From: Coccinella septempunctata
Lineage: Eukaryota; Arthropoda; Insecta; Coleoptera; Coccinellidae
NCBI RefSeq assembly: GCF_907165205.1
Contig: NC_058198.1
Location: 16,407,001-16,471,000, forward strand
Reading direction: 5' to 3'
DNA length: 64,000 nucleotides
Part shown: in pieces, positions 51,548 to 63,450 of the stretch
Layout: each line of letters opens with the position of its first letter
How positions within the stretch are numbered: position 1 is the stretch's first letter
Made by a program: the position numbers and the translations under genes
The notes under the pieces: generated by a model
The model's input: only the letters and a program-made list of their open reading frames with translations
Told to the model about the DNA's origin: nothing
The model's database searches: none

Positions 51548-52382
51548 TATTATTATTATTATTATAAATAGTAGATGAATCCCTAAAACAATGTTTTTGA
51601 ATGACAAAAAAAAGCAGGATTGGAAATTATCCTGGTTATAGTGAACCAATGTCTCAATAAATGAGAGGATGAAATAACTCAAAACAAACGAAATTAATTC
51701 AGGAACATAATACACATTGATATAAAAGTGGACAAACAAATCAACAGTTGTTGGTTTTCATATATCTGAGTTGATTTCGTTTATTTATCGCCCTTATTCG
51801 AAGGCTCACTTATTTGATATCCTCCTACTTAATTTTTACTGATAATTAGTATATCTGGTCATATTTTGAATTTTTAATTTTTTTTATACCATACTTGGAA
51901 CGGGACCTAACGTTGTCTTTTGAGTACACCTAACAATTTTTAATTTTTTTTCAAACCTAATGTTTCATTTAGAATACACTCTATATCATAAATGATTCAT
52001 TATATCAGACTTGCACTCTGAATTCATACATAACATATTGCTTGATTGCAGGTCAAGAAGCGTTCAGTGGATTTTTTTTTGCATAGTACTTGAAACAGTA
52101 TTAACTGTTAACTTTTATGATCCCCTATCAATTTTTATTTGTTTTCAAAATAAATGTTTCATTAAGAATATGCTGTAAATTCAAATATCAGACTTGCACT
52201 CCAATATTATGAATTTTCTATTTCTTGATCGCAGGTCAAGGAGCGTTCAGTCTATTACGCATAGTACTTAAAACAGTACTGATGTCTTTTCTCTACATCT
52301 AACAATTTTCAATTTTTTTCGAAGGTAATATTTCATTTTGAATATAGAGCGCGGTCTGGAGTTACAAATCCTACAAAAGTTT

Positions 52383-52892
52383 TCATTTTATAGGTTTCTC
52401 CTTCTTCCTGAAAATCTCAATGTAGTCATTCACATTGAAAAGTTTGATATTAGGATCTTCTTTTCTTCTTATAGATGTCATATTCAGAATCTCTTTCAGA
52501 ATGAAAGACCTCGTCAAGCGTTTTCTCAGATTTCCGTTCGACACATACTGCTTTTTTTCTCCAACATCGGAATTTATTTTCTTCACGACCTTTTGGCTAT
52601 GTTCATCTTGATTACCTTCTCTTCTTGCAGCGTGAGTGTCGGATTTTTTCTGCGGAACTTTTCCTCTTTTTCGTTCTCCTACATGTGACTTCAGAAAATT
52701 CCTGATTTGAACTGTTCTCCTCAAGTCAATTTGTTTAGACTTCAATTTTTCCAATCCCATTCTCAAGATCTTCTTTCTGTCCATCTCGTCTTCCACAATG
52801 AAAAAAAAATTTAAGTATGAAACGATAAAATTCGATAGTATCAAAGTTAAAAAATGTAAACCACAACACAATATTTGCAGCACGAAGCACAT
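52383..52892 (-). CDS. U gene, copy 4
   Basis: 169 codons open. Changes against copy 1 include HFLTL, LNFFFIV, VGERKRG and RRKEDP. Confidence 0.6.
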   Translation of the reverse strand: MCFVLQILCCGLHFLTLILSNFIVSYLNFFFIVEDEMDRKKILRMGLEKLKSKQIDLRRTVQIRNFLKSHVGERKRGKVPQKKSDTHAARREGNQDEHSQKVVKKINSDVGEKKQYVSNGNLRKRLTRSFILKEILNMTSIRRKEDPNIKLFNVNDYIEIFRKKEKPIK

Positions 52893-52897
52893 TCACA

Positions 52898-52933
52898 ACT
52901 GAATACTTTGTACATCTACTCCGCTGTTATATA
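52898..52933 (-). promoter_or_regulatory. Core promoter of U gene copy 4
   Basis: TATATA and TCAGT at the conserved spacing. Confidence 0.6.
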
Positions 52934-53141
52934 GCCCCTCTACCATCCCTCCCTAGCACCCCACCACCCAATTGCCGTTCCGTCGTCTGATTCGATATTA
53001 GATTGCTGTGACTTAAAATTTCTATGGAATCAACGTATTACATTCGTTCAATTTAACTGTCACACGTCGGACTGTTTGTTGATTTATCCTTAACTTCCTA
53101 TGACCAATTTTAAAGTGTTACTTTTATTAGTTGTATGATGA

Positions 53142-53179
53142 GCCTTGAGAAAGGAATAAAATAGTTTCGATACGTTGGC
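53142..53179 (+). ncRNA. Hammerhead-like motif, U unit 4 (core mutated)
   Basis: Stem II is GGAAU/GUUUC, both changes keeping wobble pairs, but the essential GAAAC is GAUAC. Probably inactive. Confidence 0.4.
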
Positions 53180-53883
53180 GAATTCATAAGAGATTGTTTT
53201 TCAACCTGTCCAAATTCCTGCGATATTTTACTTATTGTGTTCAATCCATTATTTATGATACCTAAAAAGAACATATAAAATATTTTGTTATTTTGTGATA
53301 CTTGAGCCTAACACTAAAAATACCTGAAATTATAGAGTGTTTTATAAAATTATGAGTTTATGAAACATATGCGAATTTATATGATAATTGTCCAGAGTAT
53401 TTTTCTTACAGAAAGAATATACTATATTACTGTTTATTTTTTCAAACGTTTCTGATATTATGAAATGATAAAATATCAACAATTGAAAAGTATAAGTTAT
53501 CGATACAGATAATAACTATCTGGATAAGCAAGTATTGAAGCGCATTAGTATTTCAATTCTTAAGTTTGTTTGAAATCTCGCTGCTCCAAACAATATTTCA
53601 AAATTAATAATTTCTAGAGAATTCTTTTTCATCATTTACATTCACGTTGTAGATGGTATACACGTTTTTCCTGAGGAAATGAAAACTATAGAAAGAATGT
53701 CCCTGAATAGATTTAACGACTCTGATGTATATGCAGAAATCCATGTAGGTTCCTATATATAAGTACAGAATCGTTATTTTTTATTTTCACCCTAATTATA
53801 CGGAGCACTACTATCTACTTCATGAATTTCATTTTCAATGTCTTAACCGGAAAACCGAAAAATTTTGAGTATATAATAATGAA

Positions 53884-53916
<33 letters not shown>

Positions 53917-56289
53917 AATTGAAATGAAGTATTTTCATATTATGAGAGCTAAAAACTTGGTTTCTTAAAAAACGGCATGGATTCCCCATCGAGTAACATG
54001 TGACTCTGGTGACATGACAATGAATTTTCCAAGATTTCCAGCTTTCAGTATGCTTTAACGATAGAATGGTGCAACATTCAGGAATTGTTGTCGAAGTCAT
54101 AATGTATTTTTAACAGCATATCCACCAAAAAATTCTTTCGTTTCGTACTCTCATCGAAAAAAATTTGTTTAAATGAAAACCTCTATTTTAGTCGAATTAT
54201 GATCCAGCCTATCCTTACTATGCCCAAAATTGACAAGGTATTCCTGGATACGGAATATTCTGCTATCGTTTTTCAAAATGGGGAATTATAAGGAAATAAC
54301 TTGATATTAGTCCGAAAGTCACACTAAAACATTTGTAAGGCCTCACTATCTCCAAAATTTAAGACGAAAATCGGAAATTATATTCACGCCCAGTACGAAA
54401 AGAAGATATTAAAAAAAAATAACCAATGCAAGTGACATTCAGTTAAGTGAAAATAAAATATCGCCAAAATAATGTCGAAATTAGACATAGTCAAACTTAT
54501 GCAAGTTTTTGGCCGTCCAACTTCATTTGCTGTTTAGATTAGATATTTTATGATTTCTATGCTGATCCGGCTATCGAAAATATACAAAATGATTTTGAAA
54601 AGGCCGTTTTATAGAAAAAAGTTCTATTTTGAGATGCTGGGGTTCGAACTTAAATCGATAATTAATTGCAATATTTCCGAAAAATGCATCAACAATCAAA
54701 TATCTTATTTCAAAATACTTCAAAGTTCATGCTATATAATTCCTTGTTTTCGCAGGTAGTAATTATGACCAAATCGGTCCGTTGCGGGCGGAAACGTTGA
54801 GGGATGGTTTATTGTATTGGTTATACTGTACCTGTGTTATTCTGTACCTGTCACCTAGTCAAAGTAACAAATATTTTACTGTATACTTCAATACGTCAAT
54901 GGTTTTGAATAGGGTTTTTTTTGCTTATCAAGAAATAGTAGTCCCGTAGATCAGTTATGGCACTTTTTTGGTTTCCATGATATTGTTCTGGTTTTTTTTA
55001 CAGATAAATCCCCTTTGTATTTGTCAAGAGAAATGAGATTTCGATAATTAAGTATGAACGTTGACTTCTATTCTATCTGTCTATTATATTCGTCAATGTA
55101 AACTGTTCTTTGTTTCAGGCTCAGGTAATTTCTTTGAAATTAATTCATTTTAATGAAACATCCTCTACACATCCATATAGCTCATGGAAAACTTCGAAAA
55201 ACCGAATAAAAAAGTTACTTTCTTCCGTCATGAATTTCTTAAAATTGATTGCTGAAATTTATTAGAGAAAATAACGAAAAATTTTGGTTGCAGTAGCCTT
55301 TTTCTTGAGGTTGAAACTGGAATAATAATATTCGCGAGAGTACTGAAGCTGGCATATGGAATAATGAGAAAACAATATAAAAAATTACGGTGCGTAGCGT
55401 AGCGTTAGATCTATGACGCCATTATAACTAGTGAAACTGAAAAGAGCAAATTTTTCCAATTATCTGTAGGATATAAATAGTAGATGAATCCCTAAAACAA
55501 TGTTCTTGTATGACAAAAAAAGCAGGATTGGAAATTATCCTGGTTATAGTGAACCAATGTCTCAATAAATGAGAGGATGAAATAACTCAAAACAAACGAA
55601 ATTAATTCAGGAACATAATACACATCGATATAAAAGTGGACAAACAAATCAACAGTTGTTGGTTTTCATATATCTGAGTTGATTTCGTTTATTTATCGCT
55701 CTTATTCGAAGGCTCACTTATTTGATATCCTCCTACTTAATTTTTACTGATAATTAGTATATCTGGTCATATTTTGAAGTTTTAATTTTTTTTATACCGT
55801 ACTTGGAACGGGACCTAACGTTGTCTTTTGAGTACACCTAACAATTTTTTATTTTTTTTCAAACCTAATGTTTCATTTAGAATACACTCTATATCATAAA
55901 TGATTCATTATAGCAGACTTGCACTCTGAATTCATACACAACCTATTGCTTGATAGCAGGTCAAGAAGCGTTCAGTGGATTTTTTTTGCATAGTACTTGA
56001 AACAGTACTAACTGTCAACTTTTATGATCCCCTATCAATTTTTATTTGTTTTCGAAATTTATGTTTCATTAAGAATATGCTGTAAATTCAAATATCAGAC
56101 TTGCACTCCAATATTATGAATTTTCTATTTCTTGATCGCAGGTTAAGGAGCGTTCAGTCTTTTACGCATAGTACTTAAAACAGTACTGTTGTCTTTTCTC
56201 TACATCTAACAATTTTCAATTTTTTTCGAAGTTAATATTTTATTTTGAATATAGAGCGCTGGCTGGAGTTACAAATCCTACAAAAGTTT

Positions 56290-56799
56290 TCATTTTATAG
56301 GTTTCTCCTTCTTCCCAAAAATCTCAATGTAGTCATTTACATTGAAAAGTTTGATATTAGGATCTTCTTTTCTTCTAATAGATGTCATATTCAGAATCTC
56401 CTTCAGAATGAAAGACCTCGTCAAGCGTTTTCTCAGATTTCCGTTCGACACATACTGCTTTTTTTCTCCAACATCGGAATTTATTTTCTTCACGACTTTT
56501 TGGCTATGTTCATCTTGATTACCTTCTCTCCTTGCAGCGTGAGTGTCGGATTTTTTCTGCGGAACTTTTCCTCTTTTTCGTTCTCCTACATGTGACTTCA
56601 GAAAATTCCTGATTTGAACTGTTCTCCTCAAGTCAATTTGTTTAGACTTCAATTTTTCCAATCCCATTCTCAAGATCTTCTTTCTGTCCATCTCGTCTTC
56701 CACAATGAAAAAAATATTTAAGTATGAAACGATAAAATTCGATAGTATCAAAGTTAAAAAATGTAAACCACAACACAATATTTGCAGCACGAAGCACAT
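56290..56799 (-). CDS. U gene, copy 5
   Basis: 169 codons open, nearly identical to copy 4; EIFGKKEKP near the C-terminus. Confidence 0.6.
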   Translation of the reverse strand: MCFVLQILCCGLHFLTLILSNFIVSYLNIFFIVEDEMDRKKILRMGLEKLKSKQIDLRRTVQIRNFLKSHVGERKRGKVPQKKSDTHAARREGNQDEHSQKVVKKINSDVGEKKQYVSNGNLRKRLTRSFILKEILNMTSIRRKEDPNIKLFNVNDYIEIFGKKEKPIK

Positions 56800-56804
56800 T
56801 CACA

Positions 56805-56840
56805 ACTGAATACTTTGTACATCTACTCCGCTGTTATATA
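56805..56840 (-). promoter_or_regulatory. Core promoter of U gene copy 5
   Basis: TATATA and TCAGT at the conserved spacing. Confidence 0.6.
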
Positions 56841-57048
56841 GCCCCTCTACCATCCCTCCCTAGCACCCCACCACCCAATTGCCGTTCCGTCGTCTGATTC
56901 GATATTAGATTGCTGTGACTTAAAATTTCTATGGAATCAACGTATTACATTCGTTCAATTTAACTGTCACACGTCGGACTGTTTGTTGATTTATCCTTAA
57001 CTTCCTATGACCAATTTTAAAGTGTTACTTTTATTAGTTGTATGATGA

Positions 57049-57086
57049 GCCTTGAGAAAGGAATAAAATAGTTTCGATACGTTGGC
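57049..57086 (+). ncRNA. Hammerhead-like motif, U unit 5 (core mutated)
   Basis: Same altered sequence as unit 4 (GGAAU/GUUUC, GAUAC), 3907 nt from it. Confidence 0.4.
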
Positions 57087-59710
57087 GAATTCATAAGAGA
57101 TTGTTTTTCAACCTGTCCAAATTCCTGCGATATTTTACTTATTGTGTTCAATCCATTATTTATGATACCTAAAAAGAACATATAAAATATTTTGTTATTT
57201 TGTGATACTTGAGCCTAACACTAAAAATACCTGAAATTATAGAGTGTTTTATAAAATTATGAGTTTATGAAACATATGCGAATTTATATGATAATTGTCC
57301 AGAGTATTTTTCTTACAGAAAGAATATACTATATTACTGTTTATTTTTTCAAACGTTTCTGATATTATGAAATGATAAAATATCAACAATTGAAAAGTAT
57401 AAGTTATCGATACAGATAATAACTATCTGGATAAGCAAGTATTGAAGCGCATTAGTATTTCAATTCTTGAGTTTGTTTGAAATCTCGCTGCTCCAAACAA
57501 TATTTCAAAATTAATAATTCCTAGAGAATTCTTTTTCATCATTTACATTCACGTTGTAGATGGTATACACGTTTTTCCTGAGGAAATAAAAACTATAGAA
57601 AGAATGTCCCTGAATAGATTTAACGACTCTGATGTATATGCAGAAATCCATGTAGGTTCCTATATATAAGTACAGAATCGTTATTTTTTATTTTCACCCT
57701 AATTATACGGAGCACTACTATCTACTTCATGAATTTCATTTTCAATGTCTTAACCGGAAAACCGAAAAATTTTGAGTATATAATAATGAATAAATAAATA
57801 AATAAATAAATAAATTAATTAATAAATAAATAAATAAATAATTAAAATGAAATATTCTCATATTATAAGAGCTAAAAACTTGGTTTCTTAAAAAACGGCA
57901 TGGATTCCCCATCGAGTAACATGTGACTCTGGTGACATGACATTGAATTTTCCAAGATTTCCAACTTTCAGTATGCTTTAACGATAGAACGGTGCAACAT
58001 TCAGGAATTGTTGTCGAAGTCTTAATGTATTTTTAACAGCATATCCACCAAAAAATTCTTTCGTTTCGTACTTTCATCGAAAAAAATTTGTTTGAATGAA
58101 AACCTCTATTTAAGTCGAATTATGATCCAGCTTATCCTTACTATGCCCAAAATTGACAAGGTATTCCTGGAAACGGAATATTCTGCTATCGTTTTTCAAA
58201 ATGGGGAATTATACGGAAATAACTTGATATTAGTCCGAAAGTCACACTAAAACATTTGTAAGGCCTCACTATCTCCAAAATTTAAGACGAAAATCGGAAA
58301 TAATATTCACGCCCAGTACGAAAAGAAGATATTAAAAAAAAAAATAACCATTGCAAGTGACATTCAGTAAAGTGAAAATAAAATATCGCCAAAATAATGT
58401 CGAAATTAGACATAGTCATACTTATGCAAGTTTTTGGCCGTCCAACTTCATTTGCTGTTTAGATTAGATATTTTATGATTTCTATGCTGATCCGGCTATC
58501 GAAAATATTCAAAATGATTTTGAAAAGGCCGTTTTATAGAAAAAAGTTCTATTTTGAGATGCTGGGGTTCGAACATAAATCGATAATTAATTGCAATATT
58601 TCCGAAAAATGCATCAACAATCAAATATCTTATTTCAAAATACTTCAAAGTTCCTGCTATACAATTCCTTGTTTTCGCAGGTAGTAATTATGACCAAATC
58701 GGTCCGTTGCGGGCGGAAACGTTGAGGGATGGTTTATTGTATTGGTTATACTGTACCTGTGTTATTCTGTACCTGTCACCTAGTCAAAGTAACAAATATT
58801 TTACTGTATATTTCAATACGTCAATGGTTTTGAATAAGGTTTTTTTTTGCTTATCAAGAAATAGTAGTCCCGTAGATCAGTTATGGCACTTTTTTGATTT
58901 CCATGATATTGTTCTGGTTTTTTTTACAGATAAATCCCCATTGTATTTGTCAAGAGAAATGAGATTTCGATAATTAAGTATGAACGTTGACTTCTTTTCT
59001 ATCTGTCTATTATATTCGTCAATGTAAACTGTTCTTTGTTTCAGGCTCAGGTAATTTCATTTTAATGAAACATCCTCTACACATCCATATAGCTCATGGA
59101 AAACTTCGAAAAACCGAATAAAAAAGTTACTTTCTTCCGTCATGAATTTCTTAAAATGGATTGCTGAAATTTATTAGAGAAAATAACGAAAAATTTTGGT
59201 TGCAGTAGCCTTTTTCTTGAGGTTGAAACTGGAATAATAATATTCGCGAGAGTACTGAAGCTGGCATATGGAATAATGAGAAAACAATATAAAAAATTAC
59301 GGTGCGTAGCGTAGCGTTAGATCTATGGCGCCATTATAACTAGTGAAACTGAAAAGAGCAAATTTTTTCAATTATCTGTAGGATATAAATAGTAGATGAA
59401 TCCCTAAAACAATGTTCTTGAATGACAAAGAAAGGCAGGATTGGAAATTATCCTGGTTATAGTGAACCAATGTCTCAATAAATGAGAGGATGAAATAACT
59501 CAAAACAAACGAAATTAATTCAGGAACATAATACACATTGATATAAAAGTGGACAAACAAATCAACAGTTGTTGGTTTTCATATATCTGAGTTCGTTTAT
59601 TTATCGCCCTTATTCGAAGGCTCACTTATTTGATATCCTCCTACTTAATTTTTACAGATAATTAGTATATCTGGTCATATTTTGAAGTTTTAATTTTTTT
59701 TATACCGTAC

Positions 59711-60568
59711 TTGGAACGGGACCTAACGTTGTCTTTTGAGTACACCTAACAATTTTTAATTTTTTTTCAAACCTAATGTTTCATTTAGAATACACTCTAT
59801 ATCATAAATGATTCATTATATCAGACTTGCACTCTGAATTCATACATAACCTATTGCTTGATTGCAGGTCAAGAAGCGTTCAGTGGATTTTTTTTTTGCA
59901 TAGTACTTGAAACAGTTCTAACTGTTAACTTTTATGATCCCCTATCATTTTTTATTTGTTTTCAAAATTAATGTTTCATTAAGAATATGCTGTAAATTCA
60001 AATATCAGACTTGCACTCCAATATTATGAATTTTCTATTTCTTGATCGCAGGTCAAGGAGCGTTCAGTCTTTTACGCATAGTACTTAAAACAGTACTGTT
60101 GTCTTCTCTACATCTAACAATTTTCAATTTTTTTCGAAGTTGGAACGGGACCTAACGTTGTCTTTTGAGTACACCTAACAATTTTTAATTTTTTTTCAAA
60201 CCTAATGTTTCATTTAGAATACACTCTATATCATAAATGATTCATTATATCAGACTTGCACTCTGAATTCATACATAACCTATTGCTTGATTGCAGGTCA
60301 AGAAGCGTTCAGTGGATTGTTTTTGCATAGTACTTGAAACAGTACTAACTGTTAACTTTTATGATCCCCTATCAATTTTTATTTGTTTTCAAAATTAATG
60401 TTTCATTAAGAATATGCTGTAAATTCAAATATCAGACTTGCACTCCAATATTATGAATTTTCTATTTCTTGATCGCAGGTCAAGGAGCGTTCAGTCTTTT
60501 ACGCATAGTACTTAAAACAGTACTGTTGTCTTTTCTCTACATCTAACAATTTTCAATTTTTTTCGAAG
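59711..60568 (+). repeat. 429-bp tandem duplication in U unit 6
   Basis: Two copies starting TTGGAACGGGACCTAACG and ending TTTTTTTCGAAGT, with a few differences (T-run lengths, CAGTTCTAAC/CAGTACTAAC). Confidence 0.88.
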
Positions 60569-60626
60569 TTAATATTTCATTTTGAATATAGAGCGTGGGC
60601 TGGAGTTACAAATCCTACAAAAGTTT

Positions 60627-61136
60627 TCATTTTATAGGTTTCTCCTTCTTCCTAAAAATCTCAATGTAGTCATTCACATTGAAAAGTTTGATATTAGGAT
60701 CTTCTTTTCTTCTAATAGATGTCATATTCAAAATCTCCTTCAGAATGAAAGACCTCGTCAAGCGTTTTCTCAGATTTCCGTTCGACACATACTGCTTTTT
60801 TTCTCCAACATCGGAATTTATTTTCTTCAAGACTTTTTGGCTATGTTCATCTTGATTACCTTCTCTTCTTGCAGCGTGAGTGTCGGATTTTTTCTGCGGA
60901 ACTTTTCCTCTTTTTCGTTCTCCTACATGTGACTTCAGAAAATTCCTGATTTGAACTGTTCTCCTCAAGTCAATTTGTGTAGACTTCAATTTTTCCGATC
61001 CCATTCTCAAGATCTTCTTTCTGTCCATCTCGTCTTCCACAATGAAAAAAATATTTAAGTATGAAACGATAAAATTCGATAGTATCAAAGTTAAAAAATG
61101 TAAACCACAACACAATATTTGCAGCACGAAGCACAT
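60627..61136 (-). CDS. U gene, copy 6
   Basis: 169 codons open. Substitutions include GSEKLKSTQ, QKVLKK, VGERKRG and RRKEDP. Confidence 0.6.
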   Translation of the reverse strand: MCFVLQILCCGLHFLTLILSNFIVSYLNIFFIVEDEMDRKKILRMGSEKLKSTQIDLRRTVQIRNFLKSHVGERKRGKVPQKKSDTHAARREGNQDEHSQKVLKKINSDVGEKKQYVSNGNLRKRLTRSFILKEILNMTSIRRKEDPNIKLFNVNDYIEIFRKKEKPIK

Positions 61137-61141
61137 TCACA

Positions 61142-61177
61142 ACTGAATACTTTGTACATCTACTCCGCTGTTATATA
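61142..61177 (-). promoter_or_regulatory. Core promoter of U gene copy 6
   Basis: TATATA and TCAGT at the conserved spacing. Confidence 0.6.
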
Positions 61178-61385
61178 GCCCCTCTACCATCCCTCCCTAG
61201 CACCCATCACCCAATTGCCCGTTCCGTCGTCTGATTCGATATTAGATTGCTGTGACTTAAAATTTCTTTGGAATCAACGTATTACATTCGTTCAATTTAA
61301 CTGACACACGTCGGACTGTTTGTTGATTTATCCTTAACTTCCTATGACCAATTTTAAAGTGTTACTTTTATTAGTTGTATGATGA

Positions 61386-61423
61386 GCCTTGAGAAAGGAA
61401 CAAAATAGTTCCGAAACGTTGGC
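61386..61423 (+). ncRNA. Hammerhead-like ribozyme motif, U unit 6
   Basis: UUGAGAA core, stem II GGAAC/GUUCC, GAAACGUU, as in unit 3. Confidence 0.45.
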
Positions 61424-61838
61424 GAATTCATAAGAGATTGTTTTTCAACCTGTCCAAATTCCTGCGATATTTTACTTATTGTGTTCAATTAATTATTTAT
61501 GATACCTAAAAAGAACATATAAAATATTTTGTTATTTTGTGATACTTGAGCCTAACACTAAAAATACCTGAAATTATAGAGTGTTTAATATAATTATGAG
61601 TTTATGAAACATATGCGAATTTAAATGATAATTGTCCAGAGTATTTTTCTTACAGAAAGAATATACTATTATATATTACTGTTCATTTTTTCAAACGTTT
61701 CTGATATTATGAAATGATAAAATATCAACAATTGAAAAGTATAAGTTATCGATACAGATAATTACTATCTGGATAAGCAAGTATTGAAGCGCATTATTAT
61801 TTCAATTCTCAAGTTTGTTTCAAATCTCAATCAAAAAT

Positions 61839-61887
61839 AACTAGTGAAACTCAAAAGAGCAAATTTTTCCAATTATCTGTAGGATAT
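61839..61887 (+). other. Filler and displaced U segment at the non-LTR junction
   Basis: AATCAAAA followed by about 41 bp of U from a different part of the unit (ATAACTAGTGAAACT..GTAGGATAT, equivalent to 21089-21132), then the non-LTR element. A rearranged junction. Confidence 0.7.
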
Positions 61888-61888
61888 C

Positions 61889-62167
61889 CGGAGGCGCTGG
61901 ATTTATGTTGGGAGAATTGCGGGAAAATCAGTTTCTGAAATGGATATAAAATCTTTTTTGGAGGGTGTACCTGGAAGTGATCAGATAATTGTGAAGAAAC
62001 TAAACACAGTTGGCCAAAACTCTGCTTTTAGTATTGGTCTCCCATCAAAGGAAGCTCTTGATGAGGTCTTCAGCGATTCTTTTTGGCCGGAAGGTATAGT
62101 CTTGAGGGAATTTTCCTTTGATAAACAATTTTTTCAGAAGTCCAGAGAGAATCAATTGATGGCATAG
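61889..62167 (+). CDS. ORF1 C-terminus of non-LTR copy 2
   Basis: Open frame from the truncation point to TAG at 62165-62167. It reads RRRWIYVGRIAGKSVSEMDIKSF and then FSIGLPSKEALDEVF..SFWPEGIVLREF, a layout like the RNA-binding C-terminal part of CR1/Jockey ORF1 proteins. The N-terminus is missing. Confidence 0.65.
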   Translation, partial: RRRWIYVGRIAGKSVSEMDIKSFLEGVPGSDQIIVKKLNTVGQNSAFSIGLPSKEALDEVFSDSFWPEGIVLREFSFDKQFFQKSRENQLMA

Positions 62168-62256
62168 TATCGGAGCATTGTGCTGCAAAGCGTCATTTCT
62201 GCCTTCTCCTTCAGAATGTCCAGTCTCTGGGTACTGCTCTCAATAAGCTGCACTTG

Positions 62257-63450
62257 ATGGCTCTGGAAGAGGGTGCAGACATAGTGGCGATAACTGAGCA
62301 TTGGAAATCCAAAGATGAACTCGAAGCCGGCATGTTGGAGGGTTACAAGCTTGTTTCAAGTTTTTGCCGTTTGAAAGGAAGACATGGTGGAACTGCAATT
62401 TACTGCAAGGAAGATCTGAAGTGTACTGATAGGCAAGATTATAATTCACTAAGTATTCCTAATGTCATTGAATGTTGTGCTGCCAGTTTGTATATGGAAA
62501 ACTGTAAAATGCTTATTATTTGTATCTATAGGCCTAATACCCCGCCATTAGCCGATGTTGTACAGTTCCTCGAATGCCTAAGAGAAATTTTTGAGCGTTG
62601 CTTGTCGGAGACATCTGACTATATTCTGGTAGGAGATTTTAACCTAAATATTCTGTCTTCTTCTTCTGATGTTAGAGAATTTCTGTCTTTGTTGGAGAAT
62701 TTCAATGTCAGAATTACAAATTTTAAGCCAACACGTCCTGTGTCTGGCTCTTGTATAGACAATGTGTTCACCTCCCTTAGCGGTAATACTAATGTAGTTG
62801 AGTACCACATCTCAGATCATTCAGGATTGAAGTTTATCTCCACATTGATTTGCGGTGACAAAATGAAGAATAAATTTGTAAAGAAAAGAATTATAAATGA
62901 CAAATCAATTGAGAGGTTTTTACGGGAACTGTCACTGATGGAATGGGATGGTGTTTACGGCAGCAAACTTGATCCTAGTCAACTTTGGAATGTTTTCCAC
63001 CAACGTTTTTCGGAAATTTTTGAGCTGTGTTTTCCTAAAGTTGCTATTCGACTGGTTTCTCCTGGTATTTTTAGACAAACTCCCGAAATTAAAAAACCGA
63101 AAGATACCCTAGACAAACTTTATGTTATATCATTCTGTAAACCAGAATTCAGGGATGTCTATAGGTCCACTAAAAGGAGATATGATTCTCTTTTGACCAC
63201 AACGAAGAGAGAATATTTCAACGAGATCATTGTGAATTCTGAAAATAATTCCAAAGCTTCGTGGAGGATTATTAATTCTCTAACCAAGAATAAAGTTCAT
63301 AACGAGGTATCTCTTGGTCAAAGCGACCACTCAGCTCTGGCAAATCGGTTCAATACATTTTTTGCAAATATTCCAGTTAAATTAACTGAAGGTTTAACCA
63401 GATCTATTGTTTATTGTTTATTGTTAATCAGGACACATACAGTTAATTAA
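62257..63450 (+). CDS. ORF2 AP-endonuclease region of non-LTR copy 2
   Basis: Intact endonuclease frame. The first in-frame ATG is at 62257, although the frame is open from about 62133 and overlaps the end of ORF1 (..LLLQNVQSLG..). Motifs: ITEHW, ICIYRPN, ILVGDFNLN and YHISDHSGL. It has the 17 bases missing in copy 1. It ends at 63450 in the A-rich interruption rather than reading into the RT. Confidence 0.88.
   Translation: MALEEGADIVAITEHWKSKDELEAGMLEGYKLVSSFCRLKGRHGGTAIYCKEDLKCTDRQDYNSLSIPNVIECCAASLYMENCKMLIICIYRPNTPPLADVVQFLECLREIFERCLSETSDYILVGDFNLNILSSSSDVREFLSLLENFNVRITNFKPTRPVSGSCIDNVFTSLSGNTNVVEYHISDHSGLKFISTLICGDKMKNKFVKKRIINDKSIERFLRELSLMEWDGVYGSKLDPSQLWNVFHQRFSEIFELCFPKVAIRLVSPGIFRQTPEIKKPKDTLDKLYVISFCKPEFRDVYRSTKRRYDSLLTTTKREYFNEIIVNSENNSKASWRIINSLTKNKVHNEVSLGQSDHSALANRFNTFFANIPVKLTEGLTRSIVYCLLLIRTHTVN

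Larger units (their letters stand above)
51563..54529 (+). repeat. U unit 4 (resumes after the composite insertion)
   Basis: Starts with the second copy of TATAAATAGTAGATG and runs to the next unit boundary. Includes the gene, promoter, ribozyme motif and ATAA tract. Confidence 0.9.
54530..58454 (+). repeat. U unit 5 (complete, 3925 bp)
   Basis: Full unit between two CTGTTTAGATTAG boundaries. All unit 1 landmarks are present in order; the PLE-like 75-codon frame is interrupted by TGA. Confidence 0.92.
58455..61838 (+). repeat. U unit 6 (truncated, with an internal duplication)
   Basis: Contains a 429-bp tandem duplication (59711-60139 and 60140-60568) spanning the subrepeat region. Ends inside the segment equivalent to 23140 of unit 1. 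Confidence 0.9.

Noticed and set aside
51075..51578. Two 77-85-codon ORFs in the inverted repeat
   Set aside because: They are the same frame on both arms, run through ribozyme and microsatellite sequence, and have no protein-like conservation.
53878..53915. Tandem ATAA/ATT tracts as CRISPR-like or regulatory arrays
   Set aside because: Ordinary microsatellites of variable length.
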